This document shows, piece by piece, positions 31,974 to 40,389 of a stretch of 64,000 nucleotides of DNA. Source of the DNA: Staphylospora marina (lineage in GTDB: Bacteria; Bacillota; Bacilli; Thermoactinomycetales; Thermoactinomycetaceae); the NCBI RefSeq assembly GCF_003856495.1, contig NZ_CP034118.1, forward strand, positions 2,082,182 to 2,146,181. Direction: 5' to 3'. The notes beneath the pieces were generated by a model. It saw only the letters and a program-made list of their open reading frames with translations. It made no database searches and was not told where the DNA came from. A program made the translations under genes and the position numbers. Every line of letters starts with the position of its first letter. Position 1 is the stretch's first letter.

Positions 31974-33113
31974 TCAGGCGAAGAGCTCTTCCAGCTCCGT
32001 CACATCGCGGATGATCCGGTCCACCCCCAGCCGTTCAAACGTTTCGCGGGCACGTTCCCCCGTCAGTCCCGTGAGCGTGGCGACAAAACCGCATCCCATC
32101 GCTTTGGCGGCCAGATAGTCAGCCACCGAATCCCCCACCACCCACACGCTTTGTCCGTCCGCAAGCGGCAACGGATGATCGAGACACTCCCTGACGGACA
32201 CGGACCGTCCCAGAAAGGCCCTCACGTACGTGAACGGATCGGGTTTGCCGAGCGGCGTCCGATCGGGGAACGACCGTTCCGCTTCCCGGACGTCGGTGGC
32301 GGTGGCCACATGCTCCGGATCGAAACATTCCCAGATCCCCAACGATTCCAGGGGGATGCGTGTCTCCGGCTCCGTTCGCCCCGTCCCGATCCCGACGGCG
32401 ATGCCCTTCTCACGCAGCCGGGACAGCAAATCCCTGAGGCGTTGCGGTTCCGCCAACGGAGTTTCCCGGTGCAGGAACCCCTCCTTTCCGGGAGTCAGCG
32501 GCTCCCGGCCCTCCATTTGTCGATACAGAGCATCCCCGAGATACCACTCCTGAAAGAGGGACCGTCCGGCCTCCCAAAGCGGTCCGCTCGGTCCGAATCG
32601 GTCGGTTTCCACGCCGAACCATTCCTTGGCCAGCCGATTGAACCAATCGAGCAGGCCGTCGCGCTCCACATGTTCCGCTCCTTGGAACACGGAAAAAAAT
32701 CCGGCGTAATCGGCTTGATGGGAACGTCCTTCTTCACCGGCCCATTCCCGGATTTCCCTCAAGCTTCGGGCATCCGCAAAACCCGTCAGGAAGCGCTTCA
32801 CCTCCTGCGGTTCGGTGCGGAAGAGGCGCTTCAGATACAGGAACAGCTGGGCACCGGTCGCCAAAAACACCATGTCCCAGTTGGAGTTGACCCCCCGTTT
32901 CTTCAACCAGTCAAGCACCGCATCATCCCGAAAGACCACCTTCCGTACGGTGGTCATGTCCGAATCCGAATCACCCCGGACGGTCAATCCGTCCCGAAGT
33001 CCGAGAAACTTGTCGCCCGTCACAAGTTCCCGGGTGCTGAGCGCGGAAACGTCGAAACAACGCTCTTCACTGAGAAAAACCCCGTCCACGTCAAACAGGA
33101 TCATTCGAACCAT
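31974..33113 (-). CDS. Large HAD-family hydrolase
   Basis: 379 residues. Motif I is ILFDVDGVFLSEERC (nucleophile and acid Asp), motif II IGTGRTE, motif III Lys in PLGKPDPFTYV, motif IV VVGDSVADYLAAKAMGC. The cap between motifs I and II is very long (about 200 residues, helical), making it longer than typical phosphatases. The substrate is unknown. ATG 33113 follows AGGTGG; a GTG at 33125 is an alternative. Own promoter at 33144-33172. Confidence 0.8.
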   Translation of the reverse strand: MVRMILFDVDGVFLSEERCFDVSALSTRELVTGDKFLGLRDGLTVRGDSDSDMTTVRKVVFRDDAVLDWLKKRGVNSNWDMVFLATGAQLFLYLKRLFRTEPQEVKRFLTGFADARSLREIREWAGEEGRSHQADYAGFFSVFQGAEHVERDGLLDWFNRLAKEWFGVETDRFGPSGPLWEAGRSLFQEWYLGDALYRQMEGREPLTPGKEGFLHRETPLAEPQRLRDLLSRLREKGIAVGIGTGRTEPETRIPLESLGIWECFDPEHVATATDVREAERSFPDRTPLGKPDPFTYVRAFLGRSVSVRECLDHPLPLADGQSVWVVGDSVADYLAAKAMGCGFVATLTGLTGERARETFERLGVDRIIRDVTELEELFA

Positions 33114-33143
33114 TGCGACTTCCACCTTGTGCTTTTTCGCTTT

Positions 33144-33172
33144 ATTCTAATAAAGATATCCGTCCCGTTCAA
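33144..33172 (-). promoter_or_regulatory. SigA-type promoter of the HAD hydrolase gene
   Basis: -35 TTGAAC (33172-33167), 17-bp spacer, -10 TAGAAT (33149-33144), 31 bp before the start codon. Confidence 0.65.
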
Positions 33173-33337
33173 GAGAGGACCTGGAACGGGATGTTTGTAT
33201 AAATATCAAATGATCCGCAATGACTCCTTCCCAAATCTGTCGAACCCCGGTAAAATAAAAGGAGAGAAAAAATTTTCCATTTTCCGGAGTGTCGGAAAAA
33301 GGTGTTTTCTCTCATGATTGCCAAAGGGGAGTGTGAC

Positions 33338-34522
33338 ATGAACACCAAGTTCCGCCGGCTGTTCACCGTCTTCACGGCTGCTCTGCTCCTGCTTGCCGCC
33401 GCCTTCGGTCCGGTCGGGGCGAAGGAAGCCGACGCGGCTGCATTCGTCGATTACAAAATTGAAATCAACAAACGAACCAACAAACTGTACCTGTACAAAA
33501 ACGGCAGCGTGGTCAAGGTATATCCCGTCGCCACCGGGCGTACGAGCAGTCTGACACCGGAAGGCACTTTTCCGATCGTGGTAAAGATCGTCAAACCGGG
33601 TTGGAAAGGCATTCCCGGCGGACATCCGAACAATCCGCTGGGAGAGCGTTGGAACGGTTTGAGCGTTCGCGGTGACAACGGACGCACGTACGGAATCCAC
33701 GGAACCAACGACCCCTCGTCCATCGGAAAGCATGCGTCCAGCGGTTGCGTCCGCATGCACAACAACCATGTGATCGAACTGTACAACACGATCCACGAAG
33801 GAACCGCCGTTTGGATTCACAGCGGCACCAGCAACAACAAATGGCGGGGAGACAGCCGTGTGGGTCTGAAACCCGCTTCCGGGCAGGTCAAAATCACGGC
33901 TGACAATGTGAACGCCCGTACGGGTCCTTCCACCGGTTCGTTCGTCATCACCCAGCTTCGCAAGGGCACGGTCCTTCCGCTCATCGGAACCTCCGGTGAC
34001 TGGTATCAGGTGCTCCTGTCCAACGGACGCAAAGCCTTTGTGCACAAGCCGCTCGCATCGACAAACACCGGATCCGCGCCGAACACCGGATCTCCGTCGT
34101 TCTCTTCGGCCAGCGGACAAGTGGTCATCTCCGTGAACCGCGCCAATGTCAGACAACAGCCGAGCCTCAGCTCCAAAGTGCTGTATGTCGCAAACAAGGG
34201 GACCAAGTTCACCCTGACCGGTGACAGCAAGGAATGGTTCCGGGTCCGCCTTTCCAACGGTTCCACGGCTTATCTGCATCACAGCGTGGCCCAAAAGGCC
34301 GGCTCCGGCAATTCCTCGTTCACCCCGGCCAGCGGAAAGGTGGCCATCTCCGTGAACCGCGCCAATGTCAGACAACAGCCGAGCCTCAGCTCCAAAGTGC
34401 TGTATGTCGCGACCAAAGGCACCACGTTCACCTTGACCGGCGACAGCAAGGAATGGTTCCGGGTCCGCCTTTCCAACGGTTCCACGGCTTATCTGCATCA
34501 CAGCGTGGCCCGCAAAAAATGA
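33338..34522 (+). CDS. L,D-transpeptidase (YkuD) with three SH3b repeats, paralogue 1
   Basis: 394 residues: signal peptide (about 1-34), YkuD catalytic domain (38-162) with GIHGTNDPSSIG (His121) and HASSGCVRM (Cys137), then three bacterial SH3 (SH3b) domains at about 178-240, 258-318 and 331-392. It forms 3-3 peptidoglycan crosslinks, with SH3b domains binding the wall. AAAGGGGA 7 bases upstream sets ATG 33338. SH3b 2 and 3 are almost identical, reflecting a 219-bp duplication. Paralogous to the gene at 34777. Confidence 0.92.
   Translation: MNTKFRRLFTVFTAALLLLAAAFGPVGAKEADAAAFVDYKIEINKRTNKLYLYKNGSVVKVYPVATGRTSSLTPEGTFPIVVKIVKPGWKGIPGGHPNNPLGERWNGLSVRGDNGRTYGIHGTNDPSSIGKHASSGCVRMHNNHVIELYNTIHEGTAVWIHSGTSNNKWRGDSRVGLKPASGQVKITADNVNARTGPSTGSFVITQLRKGTVLPLIGTSGDWYQVLLSNGRKAFVHKPLASTNTGSAPNTGSPSFSSASGQVVISVNRANVRQQPSLSSKVLYVANKGTKFTLTGDSKEWFRVRLSNGSTAYLHHSVAQKAGSGNSSFTPASGKVAISVNRANVRQQPSLSSKVLYVATKGTTFTLTGDSKEWFRVRLSNGSTAYLHHSVARKK
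34132..34500 (+). repeat. Tandem duplication of an SH3b-encoding unit (219-bp period)
   Basis: The stretch beginning CGTGAACCGCGCCAATGTC at 34132 recurs at 34351, nearly base for base for about 150 bp. Silent positions are conserved too, so the duplication is recent. Confidence 0.85.
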
Positions 34523-34603
34523 CCTTTGATGTCCTCCGATCCGACGCCTGCGCAAAAGAACCGGGCACGGATCGAACGGCTCGCGCATATGCGATCACAT
34601 GCG

Positions 34604-34634
34604 AGAAAGACACCTTTCGGGTGTCTCTTTTTTT
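34604..34634 (+). terminator. Intrinsic terminator of L,D-transpeptidase gene 1
   Basis: AGACACC-TTTC-GGGTGTCT stem-loop followed by CTTTTTTT. Confidence 0.8.
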
Positions 34635-34725
34635 CGTTCAAGAATTCAAATTTCAGTAATAAAAGAGGCCCCCTGCTCCCCCGATTTTCCTGTATAGTAA
34701 AAACCGACAACCCCATAAAAGAGAG

Positions 34726-34775
34726 GTGAAACCCTGACGCCTGCCCGACCCGTCGGGTCCGCGCCAGGGGGTTGT
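34726..34775 (+). promoter_or_regulatory. Leader hairpin ahead of the ACG start of L,D-transpeptidase gene 2
   Basis: After AAAAGAGAG a mini-frame GTG AAA CCC TGA (34726-34737) runs into a stem-loop: ACCCTG pairs with CAGGGGGT and GACCC with GGGTC around a GTC loop. The 3' arm contains the AGGGGG that serves as SD for the ACG at 34777, so folding would hide the ribosome binding site. This may be translational control, or simply the scar of a small insertion. Confidence 0.35.
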
Positions 34776-34776
34776 T

Positions 34777-35922
34777 ACGAACAAGTATCTGAAAATCGCG
34801 GTATTGAGCGTCGTTGCCGTGGCAGTCGCCGCTTTCGGATTTTTCTTCAGCAATGCGGGTGCCGCCGCCAATTACCAGGTGGAAGTGGACAAGAAAACCA
34901 ACAGGCTGTACCTGTACAAAGACGGGAGTCTGGTGAAAGAATATCGGGTTGCCACCGGTCGCACCGAAGACCTCACTCCGGAAGGAACGTTCCCCATGGT
35001 GGTGAAGATCAACCTGCCCGGTTGGAAAGACATCCCCGGAGGAGATCCGCGCAATCCGCTCGGAGAAAAATGGATGGGTCTTACGGTGAACGGAGACAAC
35101 GGTCGTACATACGGCATTCATGGCACGAACCAACCGAATTCGATCGGAACCCACGCTTCCAGCGGATGCATCCGCATGGGAGCGGAAGACCTGCGCGAAC
35201 TGTACGGTACCATTCCGGAAGGAACCCCCGTCTGGATCCACAACGGCCGTCACACCGGCAAGTGGGAAGGGGACCCTTCCTTCGCGGTCCAGCCGATGAG
35301 CGGCAAGATCAAAGTGACCGTGAATCTGGCCAACCTCCGCACCGGTCCTTCACTCGGTGCCTTCATCATCACCCAGCTCAAGACCGGACACGTGCTGGAG
35401 GTCACCGGTCAAATCCAGGACTGGTACAGGGTGAATCACAACGGAAAAACCGGATTCATCCATCAGTCCACGGTTCAAAAAACGTCCGACCACGCGAACA
35501 CGCCTCCGGCCGATTCGTTCAAACAGGCTTCCGGAATGATTGAAATCACGGCGTCGATCGCAAATGTTCGTTCCGATGCCTCTTTGAGCGCCCCGATCGT
35601 GCAGAAAGCTTCGAAAGGAACCAAACTGACCCTGACCGGGGAAAACTCCGAATGGTTCCGGGTCCGGCTGGCGACCGGGTACACCGCCTATGTCCACAAA
35701 ACGGTGGCCCAATCGTTGAAAGCGGCTCCTCCCGCCACGAAAAAGGTGACCGTGTTCGTCAATCTGGCCAACATCCGTTCCGCTCCTTCCCAGTCGGCGA
35801 CCATCATCATGCGCGTCGCGAAAGGGACCACCATTGAAAAAGTGGGAACCAACGGCGAATGGCACATTGTGAAACTTTCCGGAGGACGAACCGGATTCAT
35901 TCACAACAGCGTGGCGAAGTGA
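34777..35922 (+). CDS. L,D-transpeptidase (YkuD) with three SH3b repeats, paralogue 2, apparent ACG start
   Basis: 381 residues from ACG 34777, which gives MNKYLKIAVLSVVAVAVAAF, a perfect signal peptide. There is no ATG, GTG or TTG in frame between the TGA at 34735 and a TTG at 34804, which would remove the basic n-region. AGGGGG lies 5 bases before the ACG. The YkuD domain has GIHGTNQPNSIG and HASSGCIRM; three SH3b domains follow (about residues 170-228, 246-305, 315-380). Same architecture as the gene at 33338, but the repeats have diverged. Acts in wall crosslinking outside the cell. Confidence 0.9.
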   Translation, partial: TNKYLKIAVLSVVAVAVAAFGFFFSNAGAAANYQVEVDKKTNRLYLYKDGSLVKEYRVATGRTEDLTPEGTFPMVVKINLPGWKDIPGGDPRNPLGEKWMGLTVNGDNGRTYGIHGTNQPNSIGTHASSGCIRMGAEDLRELYGTIPEGTPVWIHNGRHTGKWEGDPSFAVQPMSGKIKVTVNLANLRTGPSLGAFIITQLKTGHVLEVTGQIQDWYRVNHNGKTGFIHQSTVQKTSDHANTPPADSFKQASGMIEITASIANVRSDASLSAPIVQKASKGTKLTLTGENSEWFRVRLATGYTAYVHKTVAQSLKAAPPATKKVTVFVNLANIRSAPSQSATIIMRVAKGTTIEKVGTNGEWHIVKLSGGRTGFIHNSVAK

Positions 35923-35940
35923 TATGATTCCTTTTGACAA

Positions 35941-35977
35941 AAACCCCGCTCCGATGTTGATCGGAACGGGGTTTTTG
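35941..35977 (+). terminator. Intrinsic terminator of L,D-transpeptidase gene 2
   Basis: AAACCCCGCTCCGAT/ATCGGAACGGGGTTT stem followed by TTTGCC. Confidence 0.8.
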
Positions 35978-36013
35978 CCGATCCGACGATTCCTGAAACC
36001 GAGGTGATCCCCG

Positions 36014-36460
36014 ATGCCTTCACACTGGCTTTTGATCCTGTTCGCCCTGATTGCCGGGATCGTTCTTCCCTTCCAATTCTCCGTCAATGCCCAGCTGAGA
36101 AATGCCGTCGGTTCTCCGCTGTCCGCATCGGCCATTTCTTTTCTGACGGGGACGATGGTCCTGGTTCTGGCGGTCGTGCTGACCCGGCAGCCCGTGCGAC
36201 TGACTCCCGCCCTTCAGGCTCCCTCCTGGATCTGGACGGGAGGATTGCTCGGCGCATTTTACGTTTTTGCCACGGTGATCCTCATTCCCAAGCTGGGGGC
36301 CGGCACCACGGTTGCCCTGGTTCTCACCGGTCAGGTGATCGCTTCCCTGTTCATCGATCACTTCGGTCTGCTGCAGGTGCCGGTCCATTCCCTCACCCCG
36401 GGCCGGCTCGTCGGAGCGCTGCTGATCATCGCCGGCGTGATCCTTGTGCAGAAATCCTGA
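36014..36460 (+). CDS. DMT-family transporter, DUF606 (YdcZ-like)
   Basis: 148 residues and five membrane segments, a single EamA-like half. The opening GIVLPFQFSVNAQLRNAVGS and GGLLGAFYVFATVILIPKLG are typical of DUF606/YdcZ. Such half-size proteins probably dimerise to transport a small metabolite; the substrate is unknown. GAGGTG precedes ATG 36014. Converges on nadA with a shared terminator. Confidence 0.85.
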   Translation: MPSHWLLILFALIAGIVLPFQFSVNAQLRNAVGSPLSASAISFLTGTMVLVLAVVLTRQPVRLTPALQAPSWIWTGGLLGAFYVFATVILIPKLGAGTTVALVLTGQVIASLFIDHFGLLQVPVHSLTPGRLVGALLIIAGVILVQKS

Positions 36461-36489
36461 ACAAAAAAACCCCCCGGATTCCGGGGGAA
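36461..36489. terminator. Terminator between the DUF606 gene and nadA
   Basis: CCCCCCGGATTCCGGGGG hairpin with an A-run on the left; on the minus strand it gives a run of seven T residues, ending the nadBCA transcript. Confidence 0.8.
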
Positions 36490-36497
36490 ATTCCCTT

Positions 36498-37604
36498 TCA
36501 CTTGATGGCCAGCATGCGATCAAGCGCCTTTTTGGACCAATGCTTCGTCTCTTCGTCCACTTCGATCACGTGGATCGGCGTACCGTCCAGAATGCTGTCC
36601 AGCGCCCACAGGAGATGCGGACGGTCGATCCGGTTCATCGTCAGGCACGGACACATGGTGGAGCTGAGCAAGACGATCATTTTGTCCGGATGCTCGTTGG
36701 CCAGACGTTGCACCAGATTGACTTCGGTGCCGATCGCCCATTTGCTTCCGGCCGGTGCCGCTTCGATCGTCTTGATGATGTATTCCGTCGAGCCGGAGTA
36801 GTCGGCATTTTGCACGACGTCAAAATTGCATTCCGGATGAACGAGAATGTTGATGTCCGGAATGCGTTCCCGCCAGCTCTTGATCTGTTCCTCCGTGAAC
36901 TTCTGGTGCACCGAACAGTGCCCTTTCCACAAAATCATCCGCACCGCGCCCAAATCCCCGCGAATCTCCTCAAACTTTCCCGACTTCGGATCCCACACGA
37001 CCATTTCTTCCAGCGGGATGCCCATGTCGTACGCCGTGTTCCGGCCAAGATGCTGGTCCGGCAGGAACAAAATGCGCTTTTTTTGGCTGAAGGCCCATTC
37101 CAGAACGCCACGGGCGTTGGAAGACGTGCAAGTGGTGCCTCCGTGCCGCCCCACAAATGCCTTGATCGCGGCAGAGGAGTTGACATAAGTCACCGGGATG
37201 ATGGTGTCACCGAACCGTTCGGTCAGAATTTCCCAAGCTTCCTCCACTTCCTCGAGATCCGCCATGTCCGCCATGGAACAGCCCGCACGAAGATCGGGCA
37301 GGATCACCTGTTGGTGTTCTCCGGCCAAGGTGTCCGCCGTTTCGGCCATGAAGTGGACACCGCAAAAGACGATGTACCTGGCATCTTTCTGTTCCGCGCC
37401 CAAGCGGGCCAGTTTCAGGGAATCTCCCCGGAAATCCGCAAACCGGATGACATCGTCCCGCTGGTAGTGATGACCGAGAATCACCAGATCCTTGCCAAGC
37501 TTCCGTTTGGCTTCGAGGATTCGGCGATCCAGTTCTTCTCCCGACATGGTCCGGTATGCTTCCGGCAATTCACTGTCCACGTATTGCAGCAGTTCGTATG
37601 CCAT
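36498..37604 (-). CDS. nadA: Quinolinate synthase
   Basis: 368 residues. Condenses iminoaspartate with dihydroxyacetone phosphate to quinolinate, using a [4Fe-4S] cluster. Candidate cluster cysteines are in [12 protein letters not shown] (Cys81), [10 protein letters not shown] and [21 protein letters not shown] and [10 protein letters not shown] are family signatures. Third gene of nadB-nadC-nadA; its ATG 37604 overlaps the nadC stop (TGATG). Confidence 0.95.
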   Translation of the reverse strand: MAYELLQYVDSELPEAYRTMSGEELDRRILEAKRKLGKDLVILGHHYQRDDVIRFADFRGDSLKLARLGAEQKDARYIVFCGVHFMAETADTLAGEHQQVILPDLRAGCSMADMADLEEVEEAWEILTERFGDTIIPVTYVNSSAAIKAFVGRHGGTTCTSSNARGVLEWAFSQKKRILFLPDQHLGRNTAYDMGIPLEEMVVWDPKSGKFEEIRGDLGAVRMILWKGHCSVHQKFTEEQIKSWRERIPDINILVHPECNFDVVQNADYSGSTEYIIKTIEAAPAGSKWAIGTEVNLVQRLANEHPDKMIVLLSSTMCPCLTMNRIDRPHLLWALDSILDGTPIHVIEVDEETKHWSKKALDRMLAIK

Positions 37605-38452
37605 CAGGCATCCCTCATTTCCTGTTCGAAATCCAAACTGATGTCCAGCGCGCGGGCGGAATGGGTGAGAAATCCGAGCGAAACCGCGTTCACTCCCGTC
37701 TCCGCCACTTCCCGCACGTTTTCCGGCGTGATCCCGCCGGACGCTTCCGTCCAAACCTTGCCGTCGATCAGCTTCACCGCTTCACGAAGCACATCGGGCG
37801 GCATGTTGTCCAGCAGAATCGCGTCCACGTCCAGCTCGAGGATTTGCTTCACCTGTTCGAGCGTGTCCGCTTCCACTTCAATCTGCACCATGTGCCCCAC
37901 GCGCCGTCTCGCCAGTTCCACCGCTTTCTTCAGGCTTCCCGCCATCGCGATGTGATTGTCCTTGATCATCACGCCGTGACTCAGGCCGAACCGGTGATTC
38001 ACTCCGCCCCCGATCCGGACCGCGTATTTTTCCAGCTGCCGGAGGCCCGGAGTGGTTTTGCGCGTGTCCAGAACCCGGCAATCCAACCCTTCCAGCTTTT
38101 TGACCACCTGCCGGGTCAACGTGGCGATTCCGGACATTCGCTGAAGCAGGTTGAGGGCCACGCGTTCACCGGTGAGGATCGGGCGGGTGCGTCCCTGTAT
38201 GCGCGCAATCGGCGTTCCCCGGGTCACTTCGTCCCCTTCCTCCACCAGCCGCGTGAACCGGATTTCGGGATCCAGTTCCCGAAAGACCGCTTCGACCACC
38301 GGAAGTCCGGCGACCACGCCGTCCTGTTTGACGAGCAGCACGCAGGAAACCCGGTGCTCTTCGGGAACGAGCGCCTCCGTGGTCAGATCTCCCGCCCCGA
38401 TATCCTCGTTCAAAACTTCACGAATGAAACGTTTCAGCTCAATGGGATTCAT
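37604..38452 (-). CDS. nadC: Nicotinate-nucleotide pyrophosphorylase (carboxylating)
   Basis: 282 residues. Converts quinolinate and PRPP to nicotinate mononucleotide. Signatures: [51 protein letters not shown] (PRPP/quinolinate binding), [20 protein letters not shown] and [12 protein letters not shown]. It overlaps the 3' end of nadB by 14 bp and the start of nadA by 1 bp, so the three genes are translationally coupled. Confidence 0.95.
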   Translation of the reverse strand: MNPIELKRFIREVLNEDIGAGDLTTEALVPEEHRVSCVLLVKQDGVVAGLPVVEAVFRELDPEIRFTRLVEEGDEVTRGTPIARIQGRTRPILTGERVALNLLQRMSGIATLTRQVVKKLEGLDCRVLDTRKTTPGLRQLEKYAVRIGGGVNHRFGLSHGVMIKDNHIAMAGSLKKAVELARRRVGHMVQIEVEADTLEQVKQILELDVDAILLDNMPPDVLREAVKLIDGKVWTEASGGITPENVREVAETGVNAVSLGFLTHSARALDISLDFEQEMRDA

Positions 38453-39977
38453 GGACTGTTCCCCTTTGAATCACATGATGTCGCATTTCCCATTCAGGAA
38501 TGCTTTGCGGGAAATCCCCGCGATAGTGCCCGCCGCGGCTCTCTTCCCGCCACAAGGCCGAGTCGACGATCATTTGTGCAACTGTTAACATATTTTCACA
38601 TTCCGGCATGCCTTCCCGGATCCGGGAACGAAGCTTGGCGAGCTTTTCCTTTCCGATTCGCAAACTTTCCCCGGATCGCACGATCCCCGCGTATTCCCAC
38701 ATGATGTCGCGGATTTCGTCCTTGATGCGTTCTTCATCTTGCTTATCATTGCACAAACCGGTCCAAAACACATCCCCGATTTCGGTCGATTGCACGGGCA
38801 TTTCATTCAGGCATTCGGCCACCCGCCGGGCGAACACCGCGCCTTCCAGCAGCGAATTGCTCGCGAGGCGATTGGCACCGTGAACACCGGTGCATGCCAC
38901 TTCTCCGCACGCAAACAAACCGGGAAGTGTCGTGCGACCGTGGTGATCCGTCCGGATGCCGCCCATGATGAAATGGGCCGCCGGAGTCACGGGAATCGGG
39001 TCGACGCCGGGTGTGATGCCGTGACGGACGCACTCCCGGTAAATGCCCGGAAAGCGCTCCCGAAAACGGTCCTTGAGCGGAGATGCATCCAGGAAAACGG
39101 TTCTTCCCTCGCTCATCTCCGTGAAGATCGCCCGGGAAACCACATCCCGCGGAGCGAGATCCTTCCATTCGTGATAGCGATGCATGAATGCCTCGCCGTG
39201 ATCATTCACCAGGATCGCTCCCTCTCCGCGCACCGCTTCCGACACCAGAAACATCGGATTTTGGTCCACCGCGAGCGCAGTGGGATGAAACTGAACGAAT
39301 TCCATATCGGTCAGCTGGACCCCCGCCCGGTAAGCCATGGCAAATCCGTCTCCCGTGGAGCCCCGGTCGTTGGTCGTGTACCGGTAAACCTGCCCGCTGC
39401 CGCCGGTCGCCAGCACCACTCCCTTGCGGGCCAGATACACCGCCGGTTCGGAACGGCCCTGATCAACGGCCACCACTCCCCGGCATGTGCCGTCTTTCAC
39501 GATCAGGTCCGCAACCATTGTATGCGTCTTCATTTCGATATTTCCGTGGCTTTTGGCCCGCTCAAGCAGGGCTCCCGTGATTCCCGCGCCGGTCGCGTCC
39601 CCTTTGACGTGAAGAATGCGGGATACGGAATGCGAACCCTCTCGGGCGAGTGCCCACCCGTCACCGTTTCTGTCAAACCGGGTACCCCATTCGGCCAGCA
39701 GCCGAACGGTGGACGGAGCCATGTTGACCATGACTTCCGCGGAGACCGGATCGCACAGACCGACACCCGTCCGCAGAGTGTCCTGAAGATGTAGGCTTGG
39801 CGAATCATCTTTCCCCACGGCCGCCGCGATGCCGCCCTGGGCTCTCCAGGAGTTCCCGGACTCGCCGCCCGCTTTGGTCAAAACGATGACATGACCGGAT
39901 TCTCCGAGTGAGAGTGCCGTCGTCAATCCGGCAATGCCGCTTCCCACCACTATGAAATCGGCCACTGTCCGGTTCAT
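38439..39977 (-). CDS. nadB: L-aspartate oxidase
   Basis: 512 residues, an FAD enzyme oxidising L-aspartate to iminoaspartate. FAD-binding GSGIAGLTTALSL at the N-terminus, SWRAQGGIAAAV, GGSGQVYRYTTNDRGSTGDG, and the active-site region HFIMGGIRTD followed by GEVACTGVHGANRLASNSLL. ATG 39977 (MNRTVADF) has AAAGGAT 8-9 bases upstream; an ATG at 39995 is possible. First gene of nadBCA, divergent from the cysteine desulfurase as in B. subtilis. Confidence 0.95.
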   Translation of the reverse strand: MNRTVADFIVVGSGIAGLTTALSLGESGHVIVLTKAGGESGNSWRAQGGIAAAVGKDDSPSLHLQDTLRTGVGLCDPVSAEVMVNMAPSTVRLLAEWGTRFDRNGDGWALAREGSHSVSRILHVKGDATGAGITGALLERAKSHGNIEMKTHTMVADLIVKDGTCRGVVAVDQGRSEPAVYLARKGVVLATGGSGQVYRYTTNDRGSTGDGFAMAYRAGVQLTDMEFVQFHPTALAVDQNPMFLVSEAVRGEGAILVNDHGEAFMHRYHEWKDLAPRDVVSRAIFTEMSEGRTVFLDASPLKDRFRERFPGIYRECVRHGITPGVDPIPVTPAAHFIMGGIRTDHHGRTTLPGLFACGEVACTGVHGANRLASNSLLEGAVFARRVAECLNEMPVQSTEIGDVFWTGLCNDKQDEERIKDEIRDIMWEYAGIVRSGESLRIGKEKLAKLRSRIREGMPECENMLTVAQMIVDSALWREESRGGHYRGDFPQSIPEWEMRHHVIQRGTVHESH

Positions 39978-40389
39978 CGGATTCGATCCTTTCACGAAAT
40001 CTTAACATTTTGCTTCAGTATTATTTTCTCAGGAAAGCCGGGAATGTCAACCTCAAATTTTTGGTCCCTGCCGATCATGGCCGCGCCCTCTCCCGCCGGC
40101 TCCGGATCCCCGCCTCTCTCCCGAGCCGAATCAGCGCCGGCGATGTAACGGAAATTTGAACAGCATGTCGTCAAATCGGACGTTTGATTCGCTATAATGG
40201 AGAGAAGAGTGCGTACGAACCGATTTGCCCGCGTCGGATGAAAATCCCGGCATTCCGTCGTGCCTTGCCGGAGCCCTTTTGCTTCTCCGGACCCGGTTCC
40301 GGAAAAGAAGCGCACCCGGTGCAAGAGATCGGCGGAGGAAGGGATTCTTCAACCGTCTTGAGGGCGCATGAACATATGGAGGATCTGTC
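39978..40389. other. Divergent regulatory region between nadB and the cysteine desulfurase
   Basis: For nadB: TTGACA (40050-40045, minus strand) with an AT-rich -10 (AATAAT, 40025-40020; spacer 19). For the desulfurase: TATAAT at 40193-40198, preceded by the dyad TCAAA-N7-TTTGA at 40171-40187, which could be an operator. The desulfurase leader is long (about 190 nt) and holds no frame I can support. Confidence 0.5.

Noticed and set aside
34726-34780. A selenocysteine-like arrangement (in-frame TGA followed at once by a hairpin) before L,D-transpeptidase gene 2
   Set aside because: The residues encoded between the TGA and the signal peptide are not protein-like, the family has no selenocysteine, and an ACG start with its own SD explains the N-terminus better.
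34804-35922. TTG 34804 as start of L,D-transpeptidase gene 2
   Set aside because: It would remove the basic n-region of the signal peptide and has no SD; kept only as a fallback.
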